Positions 36,767-45,104 of a stretch of DNA of 64,000 bases are shown here, piece by piece. Source of the DNA: Modestobacter sp. VKM Ac-2977. Lineage in GTDB: Bacteria > Actinomycetota > Actinomycetes > Mycobacteriales > Geodermatophilaceae. The stretch spans positions 571,238 to 635,237 of the forward strand of contig NZ_JAPVBQ010000001.1 in assembly GCF_026968045.1 (NCBI RefSeq). Direction: 5' to 3'. The number at the start of each line of letters is the position of its first letter. Position 1 is the first letter of the stretch. Under the pieces are notes generated by a model. That model did no database searches. It worked only from the letters and a program-made list of their open reading frames with translations, and had not been told where the DNA came from. The position numbers were made by a program, and so were the translations under genes.

Positions 36767-37897
36767 GTGAGCCCTGCCGACCAGCCGCTGCCCCCGCTCG
36801 ACCTGAGCGCCGACGTGCTCACCCTGACCCGAGCCCTGGTCGACGCGCCCTCGGTCTCGGGCACCGAGGGGCCACTGGCCGACGCCGTCGAGGCGGCGCT
36901 GCGCGGGCTGGGCGGCCTGGAGGTCGAGCGGGTGGGGGACACGGTGCTGGCCCGCACGAACCTGGACCGGCCCACCCGGATCGTGCTCGCCGGGCACCTG
37001 GACACCGTGCCGATCGCCGACAACCTGCCCAGCCGGGTCGAGGTCGTCGACGGCGAGCAACGGCTCTACGGCTGCGGTACCAGTGACATGAAGGCCGGCG
37101 ACGCGGTGATGCTGCGGCTGGCCGGGATGTTCGGCGTCCCCGGGGCGCAGCCGGCCCGCGACCTCACGTTCGTCTTCTACGACAACGAGGAGGTCGAGGC
37201 GGTCCGCAACGGCCTGGGCCGGGTGGCCCGCGAGCGCCGCGGCTGGCTGTACGGCGACCTGGCGGTGCTGCTGGAGCCCACCGACGGGGTGGTCGAGGGC
37301 GGCTGCCAGGGCACGCTGCGCGTCGTCCTCACCGTGCCCGGCACCCGTTCGCACAGCGCGCGTTCCTGGCTCGGTGTCAATGCCGTGCACGGCGCCGCCG
37401 GCATCCTCGCCACCCTGGCCGCCCACCCGGCGCGGGAGGTCGAGATCGACGGTCTCCGCTACCGCGAGGGGCTCAACGCCGTGCGGATCGAGGGCGGGGT
37501 CGCCGGCAACGTCGTCCCGGACGTCTGCCGGGTGACCGTGAACTTCCGGTTCGCCCCGGACCGGGACGAGGACCAGGCCCTGGCGTACGTGCGCGAGGTG
37601 TTCGCCGACGCGCTGGCCGCCGGGGTCACCCTCGAGCTCACCGACACCTCCGGCGGCGCGCTGCCCGGCCTGTCGGAGCCGGCCGCCGCGGCGTTCGTCG
37701 CCGCGGTCGGGCAGTCGGCCCGGGCGAAGCTGGGCTGGACCGACGTGGCCCGCTTCGCCGCGTTCGGCATCCCGGCGGTGAACTACGGCCCGGGTGACCC
37801 GAACCTGGCCCACACCGTCGAGGAGCACGTCCGGGTCGACCGGTTGCAGCCGGCCGAAGACGCCTTGATCGCCTACCTGAGCGGGAGTGACGCATGA
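36767..37897 (+). CDS. dapE: succinyl-diaminopimelate desuccinylase
   Basis: A 376-residue M20-family di-zinc amidase, the last succinylase step of DAP/lysine synthesis. Metal and catalytic residues: [11 protein letters not shown] (His, Asp), [14 protein letters not shown] (Asp), YDNEEVEA (Glu general base and ligand), and a late [17 protein letters not shown] (His). The central dimerisation lid is present ([15 protein letters not shown]). The GTG follows the AGGTGGT-poor leader region weakly, but it starts at the normal distance before [13 protein letters not shown]. Overlaps the LOG-type gene (ATGA). Confidence 0.94.
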   Translation: MSPADQPLPPLDLSADVLTLTRALVDAPSVSGTEGPLADAVEAALRGLGGLEVERVGDTVLARTNLDRPTRIVLAGHLDTVPIADNLPSRVEVVDGEQRLYGCGTSDMKAGDAVMLRLAGMFGVPGAQPARDLTFVFYDNEEVEAVRNGLGRVARERRGWLYGDLAVLLEPTDGVVEGGCQGTLRVVLTVPGTRSHSARSWLGVNAVHGAAGILATLAAHPAREVEIDGLRYREGLNAVRIEGGVAGNVVPDVCRVTVNFRFAPDRDEDQALAYVREVFADALAAGVTLELTDTSGGALPGLSEPAAAAFVAAVGQSARAKLGWTDVARFAAFGIPAVNYGPGDPNLAHTVEEHVRVDRLQPAEDALIAYLSGSDA

Positions 37898-38742
37898 GCC
37901 AGACCGACGACGGTGCCCGGCGGCGGCCGATCCGGCACCGCGGGCCGATCACCCTGCGCGGCGGCGAGCCCGACCCGCAGAACGCCGGGACGACGACCGA
38001 CCAGCGTCTGTTGGACCGCCGCGGCAGCAGCGACTGGGTGCACACCGACCCGTGGCGCGTGCTCCGGATCCAGGCCGAGTTCGTCGAGGGCTTCGGCCTG
38101 CTGGCCGACCTGCCGCGCGCGGTGAGCGTCTTCGGCAGCGCCCGCACCCCGCGGGACTCCGCGTACTACGCCACCGGGGTGCAGCTGGGCGCAGCGCTGG
38201 CCGACGCCGGCTACGCGGTGATCACCGGCGGCGGCCCGGGCGCGATGGAGGCGGCGAACAAGGGCGCCTGCGACGCGGGGGGCACATCGGTCGGGCTGGG
38301 CATCGAGCTGCCGTTCGAGCAGGAGCTCAACGAGTGGGTCGACGTCGGCGTGCTGTTCCGCTACTTCTTCGTGCGCAAGACGATGTTCGTCAAGTACGCC
38401 CAGGCGTTCGTCATCCTGCCCGGCGGTTTCGGCACGCTCGACGAGCTGTTCGAGGCGCTCACCCTGGTGCAGACCCGCAAGGTGACCCGGTTCCCGGTGA
38501 TCCTCTTCGGCAGCGAGTACTGGTCCGGGCTGGTCGACTGGATCCGGCAGACGATGGTCGCGCAGGGGACGGTGAGCCCGGCGGACCTCGACCTGCTGCA
38601 CGTCACCGACGACGTCGCCGAGGCGGTCGCGATCATCCAGGCCGCGGACGCCACTCGCGGTGAGCACGAGTCGGAGCCGCCCCCCGGGGAGGCGGTCCCC
38701 GACCCCGCTCCCCTTCCCGGCTCGGCCACGGTCGACGACTGA
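37894..38742 (+). CDS. LOG-family (TIGR00730) Rossmann-fold phosphoribohydrolase-like protein
   Basis: A 282-residue protein of the LOG/TIGR00730 family, whose studied members release bases from nucleoside monophosphates, including cytokinin forms. The nucleotide motif [14 protein letters not shown] and the catalytic [14 protein letters not shown] are intact; [13 protein letters not shown] lies between. It has an extra N-terminal 60 residues ([14 protein letters not shown]) that also occur in actinobacterial homologues and a low-complexity acidic tail. Coupled to dapE by ATGA; this placement next to dapE is common in actinobacteria but unexplained. Confidence 0.9.
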   Translation: MSQTDDGARRRPIRHRGPITLRGGEPDPQNAGTTTDQRLLDRRGSSDWVHTDPWRVLRIQAEFVEGFGLLADLPRAVSVFGSARTPRDSAYYATGVQLGAALADAGYAVITGGGPGAMEAANKGACDAGGTSVGLGIELPFEQELNEWVDVGVLFRYFFVRKTMFVKYAQAFVILPGGFGTLDELFEALTLVQTRKVTRFPVILFGSEYWSGLVDWIRQTMVAQGTVSPADLDLLHVTDDVAEAVAIIQAADATRGEHESEPPPGEAVPDPAPLPGSATVDD

Positions 38743-38744
38743 GC

Positions 38745-39152
38745 ATGGCCGGACTCGTCTTCGTCGTCAGCCTGCTGCTGGTCGGCGGGCTGCTGTTCCT
38801 CGGCGCCTCGCTGCTGCTCGGCCGGGGCGAGACGCAGCCCCCGGCCGAGCCCGAGCGCTCCCCGGTGCAGCTGCCCGAGGGGCGGGCGGTGGTCGCCGAC
38901 GACGTCCGGGCGCTGCGCATCTCGGTGGCGGTGCGCGGGTACCGGATGACCGAGGTCGACTGGCTGCTGGACCAGCTGGCCTCGGTGCTGGACGACCGGG
39001 ACGCGGAGATCGCGGCCCTGCGGGCACAGTTGCCGGGTGCCCAGTTGCCCGGCGTCCAGCGTCCGGTCGACCAGCGAGGCACCGAACCCGGAGGCCTCCC
39101 CGTCCTGGAGGACGGCCCCGGGAGTGACGAGGAGAGGCGGGCCGATGCCTGA
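38745..39152 (+). CDS. small membrane protein with DivIVA-like segment
   Basis: A 135-residue protein: one N-terminal helix (GLVFVVSLLLVGGLLFLGASLLL), a Pro-rich linker, then a short DivIVA/Wag31-like motif RGYRMTEVDWLLDQLASVL with an acidic coiled-coil end (DDRDAEIAALRAQL). The C-terminal third is disordered. DivIVA-type segments bind curved membrane or polar-growth scaffolds, so a tether at the pole or septum is a reasonable inference. It begins two bases after the LOG-family gene and its end overlaps the SRPBCC start by 8 bp. Confidence 0.8.
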   Translation: MAGLVFVVSLLLVGGLLFLGASLLLGRGETQPPAEPERSPVQLPEGRAVVADDVRALRISVAVRGYRMTEVDWLLDQLASVLDDRDAEIAALRAQLPGAQLPGVQRPVDQRGTEPGGLPVLEDGPGSDEERRADA

Positions 39153-39615
39153 ACTGGTGGAGCAGGTCGAGGTGGACGCACCACCGGAGCAGGTGTGGGC
39201 GGCGCTGGTCGACTGGGACCGGCAGGGTGAGTGGATGCTCCTCACCGACGTGCGGGCCGGCGCCCGCGACGGGCAGGGCGTGGGTGGGGAACTCGCGGCC
39301 ACCACCGGCGTCCGGCTGCCCGGTCCGCTCGGGGGCCGCCGGCTGGGGGTGCTCGACACCATGTTGATCACCGGCTGGGAGCCGCCCCGCCGGGTGGACG
39401 TGCGGCACACCGGGCGGGTGGTGCGCGGCACGGGAACCTTCGAGGTGCGGCCCCGGGACGACGGCGGGTCGACGTTCGTCTGGACCGAGGGGCTGGACCT
39501 CCCGCTGGGTGCGCTGGGTCGGGCCGGCTGGCCGCTGGTGCGCCCGGTGATGGCCGCCGGAGTCCGGCTGTCGCTGCGCCGCTTCGCCGCCTACGCGCAG
39601 GCCCACCCCGCCTGA
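39145..39615 (+). CDS. SRPBCC (START-like) family protein
   Basis: A 156-residue polyketide-cyclase/START-like protein. It starts ELVEQVEVDAPPEQVWAALVDWDRQGEWML, here in pieces: VDAPPEQVWAALVDW is the classic first strand and helix. A beta-sheet core follows (MLITGWEPPRRVDVRH, GTGTFEVRP) and a long C-terminal helix RPVMAAGVRLSLRRFAAYA closes the ligand cavity. Ligand unknown. The gene overlaps the DivIVA-like gene and is the last of the dapE-led run; a long hairpin follows. Confidence 0.87.
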   Translation: MPELVEQVEVDAPPEQVWAALVDWDRQGEWMLLTDVRAGARDGQGVGGELAATTGVRLPGPLGGRRLGVLDTMLITGWEPPRRVDVRHTGRVVRGTGTFEVRPRDDGGSTFVWTEGLDLPLGALGRAGWPLVRPVMAAGVRLSLRRFAAYAQAHPA

Positions 39616-39633
39616 CGGCGCGGGGAGGGCGCG

Positions 39634-39701
39634 CTCTGCACGCTTTTCGTCCGCTCTGCACGTGCTGCTGCACAGGCAGAGCGGACAGAACCCGTGCAGA
39701 G
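39634..39701. terminator. compound hairpin between convergent genes
   Basis: An outer 9-bp stem (CTCTGCACG/CGTGCAGAG), an asymmetric internal loop, an 11-bp stem (GTCCGCTCTGC/GCAGAGCGGAC) and an inner GTGC-TGCT-GCAC hairpin nest in one 68-bp structure. The word GCTCTGCACG occurs twice on the left side, so alternative pairings are possible. It lies between the convergent SRPBCC and CtaG-type genes and probably ends both transcripts. Confidence 0.65.
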
Positions 39702-39724
39702 GGGCAGGGGGGGGCGGAGCGCGC

Positions 39725-40471
39725 TCAGGCCGGGGTCGGCAGGGCGGCGCGTTCGGCGTCCCGGACCGTCGCCCGCGACCGGTACCACTGCCGCCACAGC
39801 AGGGCGGCCACCAGCACGTGCACGACCGTGCCGCCGTGGTACATCAGCTGGGCGCCGGCCTCGGCTCCGGTGACCCCGGCCGGCGGTGCCGCGTAGAGCG
39901 CCTTGGCCAGCACGTCGTGGGCGGCTGCTCCCGCCGCCAGCGCCACCGCGCGGGCGACCACGCCGCGGCGGTGCCCGATCGGGTCCAGGGCCAGGACGGC
40001 GGCCGTGGCCAGCCAGCCGGTGAGGAGCACGTGCACCGAGACCAGCAGGTGCATCCCCGGCGAGTGCAGCATCGCCGTCAGCAGACCGGTGCCGTAGAGC
40101 AGCCACAGGCCGGCGGCGTTGATGCCGGTGGCCACGAACGGATCGGTGAGCACTCGCACCGGTGCCGTGCGCAGCGCCCGGCTGACCCGCCGGGCAGCGG
40201 GCGCGGGCAGGGCGCGCAGCAGCAGGGTCGAGGGGCGGGCGAGCACGAGCAGCACCGGGGCGACCATCCCCACCAGCAGGTGGGCGGCCATGTGCGCGCG
40301 CAGGTCGCCGTGGGTCGTGGCGAGCGGCCCGGTGAGCGCGACGGCCAGGCAGCCCAGCCCGGCCAGCCAGGCCGCCGTCCGACCCACCGGCCACGGGGAG
40401 CGCGAGCGGGCGACCCCGGCCAGGTAGAGCGCGGCCGGCACCAGCACCACGGTCCACACGGCCTGGCTCAC
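39725..40471 (-). CDS. CtaG-type cytochrome c oxidase assembly membrane protein
   Basis: A 248-residue polytopic protein of the caa3-CtaG family, with about seven helices (AVWTVVLVPAALYLAGVA, LAGLGCLAVALTGPLA, AAHLLVGMVAPVLLVLARP, GINAAGLWLLYGTGLL). Family residues: THGDLRAHMAAHLLVGM with its histidines, and a later QLMYHGGTVVHVLVA. It is linked to copper delivery to heme-copper oxidases by family knowledge. Its GTG overlaps the DUF2243 stop (GTGA), so the two are coupled. Confidence 0.87.
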   Translation of the reverse strand: MSQAVWTVVLVPAALYLAGVARSRSPWPVGRTAAWLAGLGCLAVALTGPLATTHGDLRAHMAAHLLVGMVAPVLLVLARPSTLLLRALPAPAARRVSRALRTAPVRVLTDPFVATGINAAGLWLLYGTGLLTAMLHSPGMHLLVSVHVLLTGWLATAAVLALDPIGHRRGVVARAVALAAGAAAHDVLAKALYAAPPAGVTGAEAGAQLMYHGGTVVHVLVAALLWRQWYRSRATVRDAERAALPTPA

Positions 40472-40944
40472 GGTGCCGGCGATCTCGGAGCGGGGTGGGT
40501 GCGGGCCCGCCGGAGCAGCAGCACCCCGGCCAGCAGCACCAGGGCCCCGGCGCCGATCCACGCCACGTCGTAGCCGGTGAGGTCGACGCCGTAGCGGACC
40601 TGGTGCAGCCGCAGCAGCTTGTGGTGGACGACGCCGTCCCAGACCTGGAACGCCCCGGCGCCCACCAGCACCGCACCCCACCAGGCGCCCGCTGCGAACG
40701 ACCGCCGCCGGCGGACGTCGGCGAGCAGCGCCAGGCCGGCCACGGTCGCCGACCAGGTGGCGGCGTGCAGCAGCCCGTCGGAGACGAGCCCGGCGGCGCC
40801 GCTGGCCCGGTCGTAGAAGTGGTGCCAGTGCAGCAGCTGGTGGAAGACGATCTCGTCGACCGCACCCGCGGCGCCGAGACCGAACAGCAGGCCGGAGACG
40901 AGCAGCCGCCGACGGTCGGGCCGCCCGGGATCGGCTGCGGTCAC
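40468..40944 (-). CDS. DUF2243 family membrane protein
   Basis: A 158-residue protein with four helices (LLVSGLLFGLGAAGAVDEI, LLHAATWSATVAGLALLA, WWGAVLVGAGAFQVWDG, VAWIGAGALVLLAGVLLL). Conserved histidines sit in FHQLLHWHHFYD, DGLLHAA, DGVVHHKLLRLHQVRYG, a pattern that suggests metal or heme binding. DUF2243 genes habitually pair with CtaG-type genes, as here, so a role in copper handling or oxidase assembly is inferred. Start GTG; divergent from the MacB-type exporter over 160 bp. Confidence 0.87.
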   Translation of the reverse strand: MTAADPGRPDRRRLLVSGLLFGLGAAGAVDEIVFHQLLHWHHFYDRASGAAGLVSDGLLHAATWSATVAGLALLADVRRRRSFAAGAWWGAVLVGAGAFQVWDGVVHHKLLRLHQVRYGVDLTGYDVAWIGAGALVLLAGVLLLRRARTHPAPRSPAP

Positions 40945-40999
40945 GGGACCTCCGTCGTCCGGCTGCTGGTGGTGCCCGGTCGCTGCCCGGCCGCCGACC

Positions 41000-41028
41000 G
41001 GGGGAAACCCCCAGCCGGTCGTACGACC
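41000..41028. promoter_or_regulatory. two palindromes in the DUF2243/ABC divergent region
   Basis: GGGGGAAACCCCC (41000-41012) is a 5-bp inverted repeat with an AAA centre, and GGTCGTACGACC (41017-41028) is a perfect 12-bp palindrome. Both lie between divergent start codons, 56-105 bp from one and 77-105 from the other, so they are candidate operators. The regulator is not encoded next to them. Confidence 0.4.
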
Positions 41029-41104
41029 CAGGGCTGAGCCGGCCCGCCGGGCTTCCGTCCCCGGGGCGACGCGGTGCGCCGGGTCGGCGGCCGACGATCA
41101 GCCC

Positions 41105-41818
41105 ATGACCGCGACCCTCTCCGCCCGGGACCTCCGGATGACCTACGGCGACGGCCCGGCCGCCGCCCACGCCCTGGCCGGGGTGGACCTCGACCTCGGC
41201 GCCGAGTCGCTGGCCGTGATGGGGCCCTCCGGCTCCGGCAAGACCACCCTGCTGCACTGCCTGGCCGGGATCGTCCGGCCGACCTCCGGGTCGGTCACCT
41301 GGCAGGGGCAGGACCTCGCGCGGCTGTCCGACGCGCGGCGCACGGTGCTGCGCCGGTCGGACTTCGGCTTCGTCTTCCAGTCCGGCCAGTTGCTGCCCGA
41401 GCTGCCCGCGGTGGAGAACGTGGCGCTGCCGTTGATGCTCGCCGGGGTCGACCGCCGGACGGCGACCGAGCGGGCGGCCCGCTGGCTGGACCACCTGGGC
41501 CTGGCCGGGCTGGAGCAGCGCCGGCCCGGTGAGCTCTCCGGCGGGCAGGGCCAGCGGGTGGCGATCGCCCGCGCCCTGGTCACCTCGCCGGGCGTCGTCT
41601 TCGCCGACGAGCCGACCGGTGCCCTCGACGCCGCCACCGGGCAGGAGGTGATGAGCCTGCTGGTCCGCTCCACCTCGGCGGCCGGGGCCGCGCTCGTCGT
41701 GGTCACCCACGACGAGGGGGTCGCCGCCTGGTGCGGACGGGTGGTCACCATGGGCGACGGCCTGCTGGTCGACGACCGCCGGACGCCGGCCGCGGCGCCG
41801 GGCGGTGGCCTCCGATGA
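41105..41818 (+). CDS. MacB/LolD-type ABC transporter ATP-binding protein
   Basis: A 237-residue ATPase: Walker A GPSGSGKTT, Q-loop FVFQSGQLLPEL, signature ELSGGQGQRVAIARAL, Walker B VVFADEPTGALD, switch His in VVTHDEGVA. The EPTGALD form is typical of MacB-type ATPases that drive FtsX-like permeases by mechanotransmission. ATGA overlap with the permease gene. Cargo unknown; family members move lipoproteins, antibiotics or peptides, or act as stress sensors with two-component systems, none of which is adjacent. Confidence 0.92.
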   Translation: MTATLSARDLRMTYGDGPAAAHALAGVDLDLGAESLAVMGPSGSGKTTLLHCLAGIVRPTSGSVTWQGQDLARLSDARRTVLRRSDFGFVFQSGQLLPELPAVENVALPLMLAGVDRRTATERAARWLDHLGLAGLEQRRPGELSGGQGQRVAIARALVTSPGVVFADEPTGALDAATGQEVMSLLVRSTSAAGAALVVVTHDEGVAAWCGRVVTMGDGLLVDDRRTPAAAPGGGLR

Positions 41819-43152
41819 GGGCCGCGCTGCGCCTGTGGTGGGCGCTGGCCCGCAGGCAGGGGCCCGACCGGCTGACCACCGGCCTGGCCGTGCTCGCCTT
41901 CACCGCGGTGACCTGGGCGCTGCTGACCACCCTGGGCGGGCTGCGCGCCTTCGTCGACCGCGCCGCCGTCGAGCGGACCGAGCCGGAGCCCTCGGGCATG
42001 GCCGAGGTGTACGTCGTCCTGGCCGTCGTCGCGGCTGCCCTCATCCTGGTGCCGCTGATCACGCTCGGCGGCGCGGCGGCCCGGCTTGCCATCGCCCGGC
42101 GCAACGCCCGGATGGCGGCGCTGCGGCTGGCCGGGGCGACCACCGGGCAGGTCGCGGGGATGGCGGTCGCGGACGCGCTGGCCCAGGCGGTCGCCGGCGC
42201 GCTGGCCGGTGCGGTGCTCTACGGGGCGACCCTGCCGCTGGTGGCGCTGCTGCACTTCCAGGGCCGGGCCTTCGCGGTGGGGGAGCTGTGGGTCGGCTCC
42301 TGGGGAGCGTTCGCCCTGCCGGCGGTGCCGCTGGTGGCCTTGGTCTCGGCGCTGGCGGCGCTGCGCCGGGTGGCGGTCACACCACTGGGGGTGGCCGCGC
42401 GCACCGGGGTGAAGCCGCTGTCCTGGACCCGGCTGCTCCCGCTGTTCGTGCTGGTCGGGGTGTTCCTGCTCGCCGCGAACGGGCTGCTCCGGCTGGACGC
42501 GATCGTGGTGCTGGCGATCCTCGTCGCGAGCCTGGCCGGCGCGATGTGGGTGTTCAACCTGGTCGGCCCGTGGCTGATCTCGGTGCTGGGCCGGGTGGTC
42601 GCCCGGCGGGCGCGCAGCGTGCCGACCCTGCTGGCCGGCCGGCGGATCGTCGACGACCCGAAGGCGGCCTGGCGCAGCGTGGGCGGGGTGGCGCTGGTCG
42701 CCTTCGTCGCCGGCGTGCTCAGCGTCAGCCCGGGTCTGGCGGCGACCGGTGCGGAGGAGGACCACCTCGGGGTGGACATCGCGACCGGGACGGCGATCAC
42801 GCTGGTGATCGCGTCGCTGCTGGCCGCGGTCTCGACGGGGGTCACCCAGGCGGGCCGGGTGCTCGACCACGCCGGGGAGTACCGCGCCCTGCACCTGGCC
42901 GGCACCGAGGTGGCCACCCTGCACGCGGCCCGGATGCGGGAGACCTGGATCCCGCTGGCGGTCTGCGTGGGCGGCGCGAGCGTCACGGCGCTGGCGCTGA
43001 TCACCCCGTTCATCGACGTGCTGGCCGACGAGCCGGTCGGGGTGGTGCTCTTCGTCGGCTCCGTGGTGGCCGGCTGCGCGCTGGTGCTCGGCGGCACGGC
43101 GGCCAGCCGGCGGATGGTCGACCGGGCCGCCGGGGCGGCGGTCCCGGCCTGA
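41815..43152 (+). CDS. FtsX-like (MacB-type) ABC permease
   Basis: A 445-residue permease with about eight to ten helices in two FtsX halves. The first half has MAEVYVVLAVVAAALILVPL and ARRNARMAALRLAGATTGQV, the coupling segment typical of FtsX. The second half has AITLVIASLLAAVSTGVTQ and a matching EYRALHLAGTEVATLHAARM coupling segment. No large periplasmic domain of the MacB kind is present, as in the actinobacterial BceB-like group. Works with the preceding ATPase. Confidence 0.9.
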   Translation: MRAALRLWWALARRQGPDRLTTGLAVLAFTAVTWALLTTLGGLRAFVDRAAVERTEPEPSGMAEVYVVLAVVAAALILVPLITLGGAAARLAIARRNARMAALRLAGATTGQVAGMAVADALAQAVAGALAGAVLYGATLPLVALLHFQGRAFAVGELWVGSWGAFALPAVPLVALVSALAALRRVAVTPLGVAARTGVKPLSWTRLLPLFVLVGVFLLAANGLLRLDAIVVLAILVASLAGAMWVFNLVGPWLISVLGRVVARRARSVPTLLAGRRIVDDPKAAWRSVGGVALVAFVAGVLSVSPGLAATGAEEDHLGVDIATGTAITLVIASLLAAVSTGVTQAGRVLDHAGEYRALHLAGTEVATLHAARMRETWIPLAVCVGGASVTALALITPFIDVLADEPVGVVLFVGSVVAGCALVLGGTAASRRMVDRAAGAAVPA

Positions 43153-43247
43153 CCGATCGCCGCCTGCGGCCGTGGGTCCGCCGCCGTCGGGACCGTCGTA
43201 CCGGGGAGCCATGATGACCCGGTGACGGCGGCGGCTGGGGGACGAGG

Positions 43248-44156
43248 ATGAGTCGGCGGGGCTGGGCGCTGTTCGTGGCGATGTCGCTCATCTGGGGCCT
43301 GCCGTACCTGCTGATCAAGGTGGCGGTGGAGGACTTCTCCCCGGTCGTGGTGGTCTTCCTGCGCTGCGCGATCGGCGCGGCGCTGCTCGTGCCGTGGACC
43401 CTCGCCCGGGGGCACCTGGGCACCGCGCTGCGCCGGCACTGGCGGGCCCTGCTGCTGTTCACCGTGCTGGAGATGACCGGCCCCTGGCTGCTGTTGCCGT
43501 ACGCCGAGCAGTCGCTGTCCAGTTCGCTGACCGGGCTGCTCGTCGCGGCGGTGCCGTTCGTGGCCGCGGTGGCGGCCCTGGTCGCCGGGGACGAGGACCG
43601 GCTCTCCCCGCTGCGGGTGGTCGGGATGCTGATCGGGGTGGTGGGCATCGTCGCCCTGCTGGGCCTGGACGTCGGCGGGGCCCAGCTCAGCGCGATCGGG
43701 GCGGTCGCGCTGGTGGTGGTCGGCTACGCCGTCGCCCCGATCGTGATCAGCCACAAGCTGCCCGACGTGCCGGGCGTGACGGCGGCGTCATTCGCGCTGC
43801 TGTTCACCGCGCTGGTCTACGCGCCGTTCGCGGTGCCCCGGCTCGGCGACGCCGTCGAGGCACCGACGCAGGCCTGGCTGGCCCTCCTCGCGCTGGGCAC
43901 GGTCTGCACCGCCCTGGCGCTGGCGCTGTTCTTCGCGCTGATCCGGGAGGCCGGCCCGCAGCGGGCGCTGGTGATCACCTTCGTCAACCCGGCGGTCGCC
44001 GTGCTGCTCGGCGTCCTGGTGCTCGACGAGCCGTTCACCCTGGGCCTGGCGCTCGGGCTGCCGCTGGTGCTCCTCGGCTGCGTGCTGGCCACCCGGCGCA
44101 GCCCCGTCCGCGCCGCGCGGTCGGAGTTCGACGACCTCGACACGGCCGTCCCGTGA
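43248..44156 (+). CDS. EamA/DMT-family transporter
   Basis: A 302-residue ten-helix transporter in the drug/metabolite transporter superfamily. Two EamA repeats start at GWALFVAMSLIWGLPYLLIK and at GAVALVVVGYAVAPIVI. Conserved features are FFSPVVVVFLRC-like helix 2 (DFSPVVVVFLRC), and the C-terminal FVNPAVAVLLGVLVLDEP typical of EamA. Exports amino acids or other metabolites in studied relatives; substrate here unknown. It is coupled to tag by a GTGA overlap. Confidence 0.9.
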   Translation: MSRRGWALFVAMSLIWGLPYLLIKVAVEDFSPVVVVFLRCAIGAALLVPWTLARGHLGTALRRHWRALLLFTVLEMTGPWLLLPYAEQSLSSSLTGLLVAAVPFVAAVAALVAGDEDRLSPLRVVGMLIGVVGIVALLGLDVGGAQLSAIGAVALVVVGYAVAPIVISHKLPDVPGVTAASFALLFTALVYAPFAVPRLGDAVEAPTQAWLALLALGTVCTALALALFFALIREAGPQRALVITFVNPAVAVLLGVLVLDEPFTLGLALGLPLVLLGCVLATRRSPVRAARSEFDDLDTAVP

Positions 44157-44731
44157 CCGCGCGGACGCCGGCCCCGGTGGAGCGCTGCGGATGGGCGACG
44201 AGTGCGCCCGAGTACGTCCGCTACCACGACGAGGAGTGGGGGGTGCCGCTGCACGGCGACGACGCGTTGTTCGAGCGGGTCACCCTGGAGGCCTTCCAGT
44301 CGGGCCTGTCCTGGATCACCATCCTGCGCAAGCGCCCCGCCTTCCGGGCCGCGTTCGCCGGCTTCTCGATCCCGGCGGTGGCCGCCTTCAGCGACGACGA
44401 CGTCGAGCGGCTGATGGCCGATGCGGCGATCGTCCGCAACCGCGCCAAGGTGACGGCGGCGGTGCGCAACGCCCGGGCTGCGCTCGACCTGCCGGAGGGG
44501 TTGTCGGCCCTGCTGTGGTCGTTCGCACCGCCCCCGGGACGTCCACGGCCGGAGACCCTCGCCGACGTCCCGGCGACCAGCCCGGAGTCGGTTGCACTGG
44601 CCAAGGAGCTGAAGCGGCGGGGGTTCTCCTTCGTCGGACCGACCACCTCCTACGCCCTGATGCAGGCCACCGGGATGGTCGACGACCACGTCGCGACCTG
44701 CTTCCGGGCGGGGGCGATGCACCCGGACTGA
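44153..44731 (+). CDS. tag: DNA-3-methyladenine glycosylase I
   Basis: A 192-residue base-excision glycosylase that removes 3-methyladenine. Characteristic blocks: ERCGWATS with a zinc Cys, YVRYHDEEWGVPLHGDDALFE in part (YHDEEWGVP), EAFQSGLSWITILRKR, and FVGPTTSYALMQATGMVDDH in part (FVGPTTSYALMQA) with DDHVATC near the C-terminus for the remaining zinc ligands. Length is normal. Overlaps the EamA gene (GTGA). Confidence 0.95.
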   Translation: MTARTPAPVERCGWATSAPEYVRYHDEEWGVPLHGDDALFERVTLEAFQSGLSWITILRKRPAFRAAFAGFSIPAVAAFSDDDVERLMADAAIVRNRAKVTAAVRNARAALDLPEGLSALLWSFAPPPGRPRPETLADVPATSPESVALAKELKRRGFSFVGPTTSYALMQATGMVDDHVATCFRAGAMHPD

Positions 44732-44847
44732 GGGGTCCGGGTTGGTCGATGGCCGGGGATACGGGATCATGGACCGCACAGCTCTGCACGAACAGTCGCC
44801 ACACCACGGTCCAGCCGGGCTGTGGGTGGCCGGTGAAGGAGGCACGC

Positions 44848-45015
44848 ATGGCGGCCATGAAGCCGCGTACGGGTGAAGGTCCCCTCGAGGTCACCAAGGA
44901 GGGCCGCGGCCTGGTCATGCGCGTCCCGCTGGAGGGTGGCGGCCGGCTGGTCGTCGAGCTGTCCCCCGACGAGGCGAGCGCCCTCTCCGAGGCCCTGAAG
45001 GGCGCGATCAGCTGA
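44848..45015 (+). CDS. DUF3117 family small protein
   Basis: A 55-residue protein that is almost invariant across actinobacteria: MAAMKPRTGEGPLEVTKEG, then GRGLVMRVPLEGGGRLVVEL and a DEASALSEALK helix. Function unknown. AGGAGG lies six bases before the ATG. Its stop codon overlaps a CTG (CTGA) from which the pepA frame is continuously open, so translation of pepA may be coupled to it. Confidence 0.93.
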   Translation: MAAMKPRTGEGPLEVTKEGRGLVMRVPLEGGGRLVVELSPDEASALSEALKGAIS

Positions 45016-45104
45016 ACACCGACGCGAGTCTGCCCCCGGGCAGCCCCGCGACAGACGACGCGGCCCCGGCCGTCGGCAGCACGCCGGCGACCGGGGCCGC
45101 GCCG

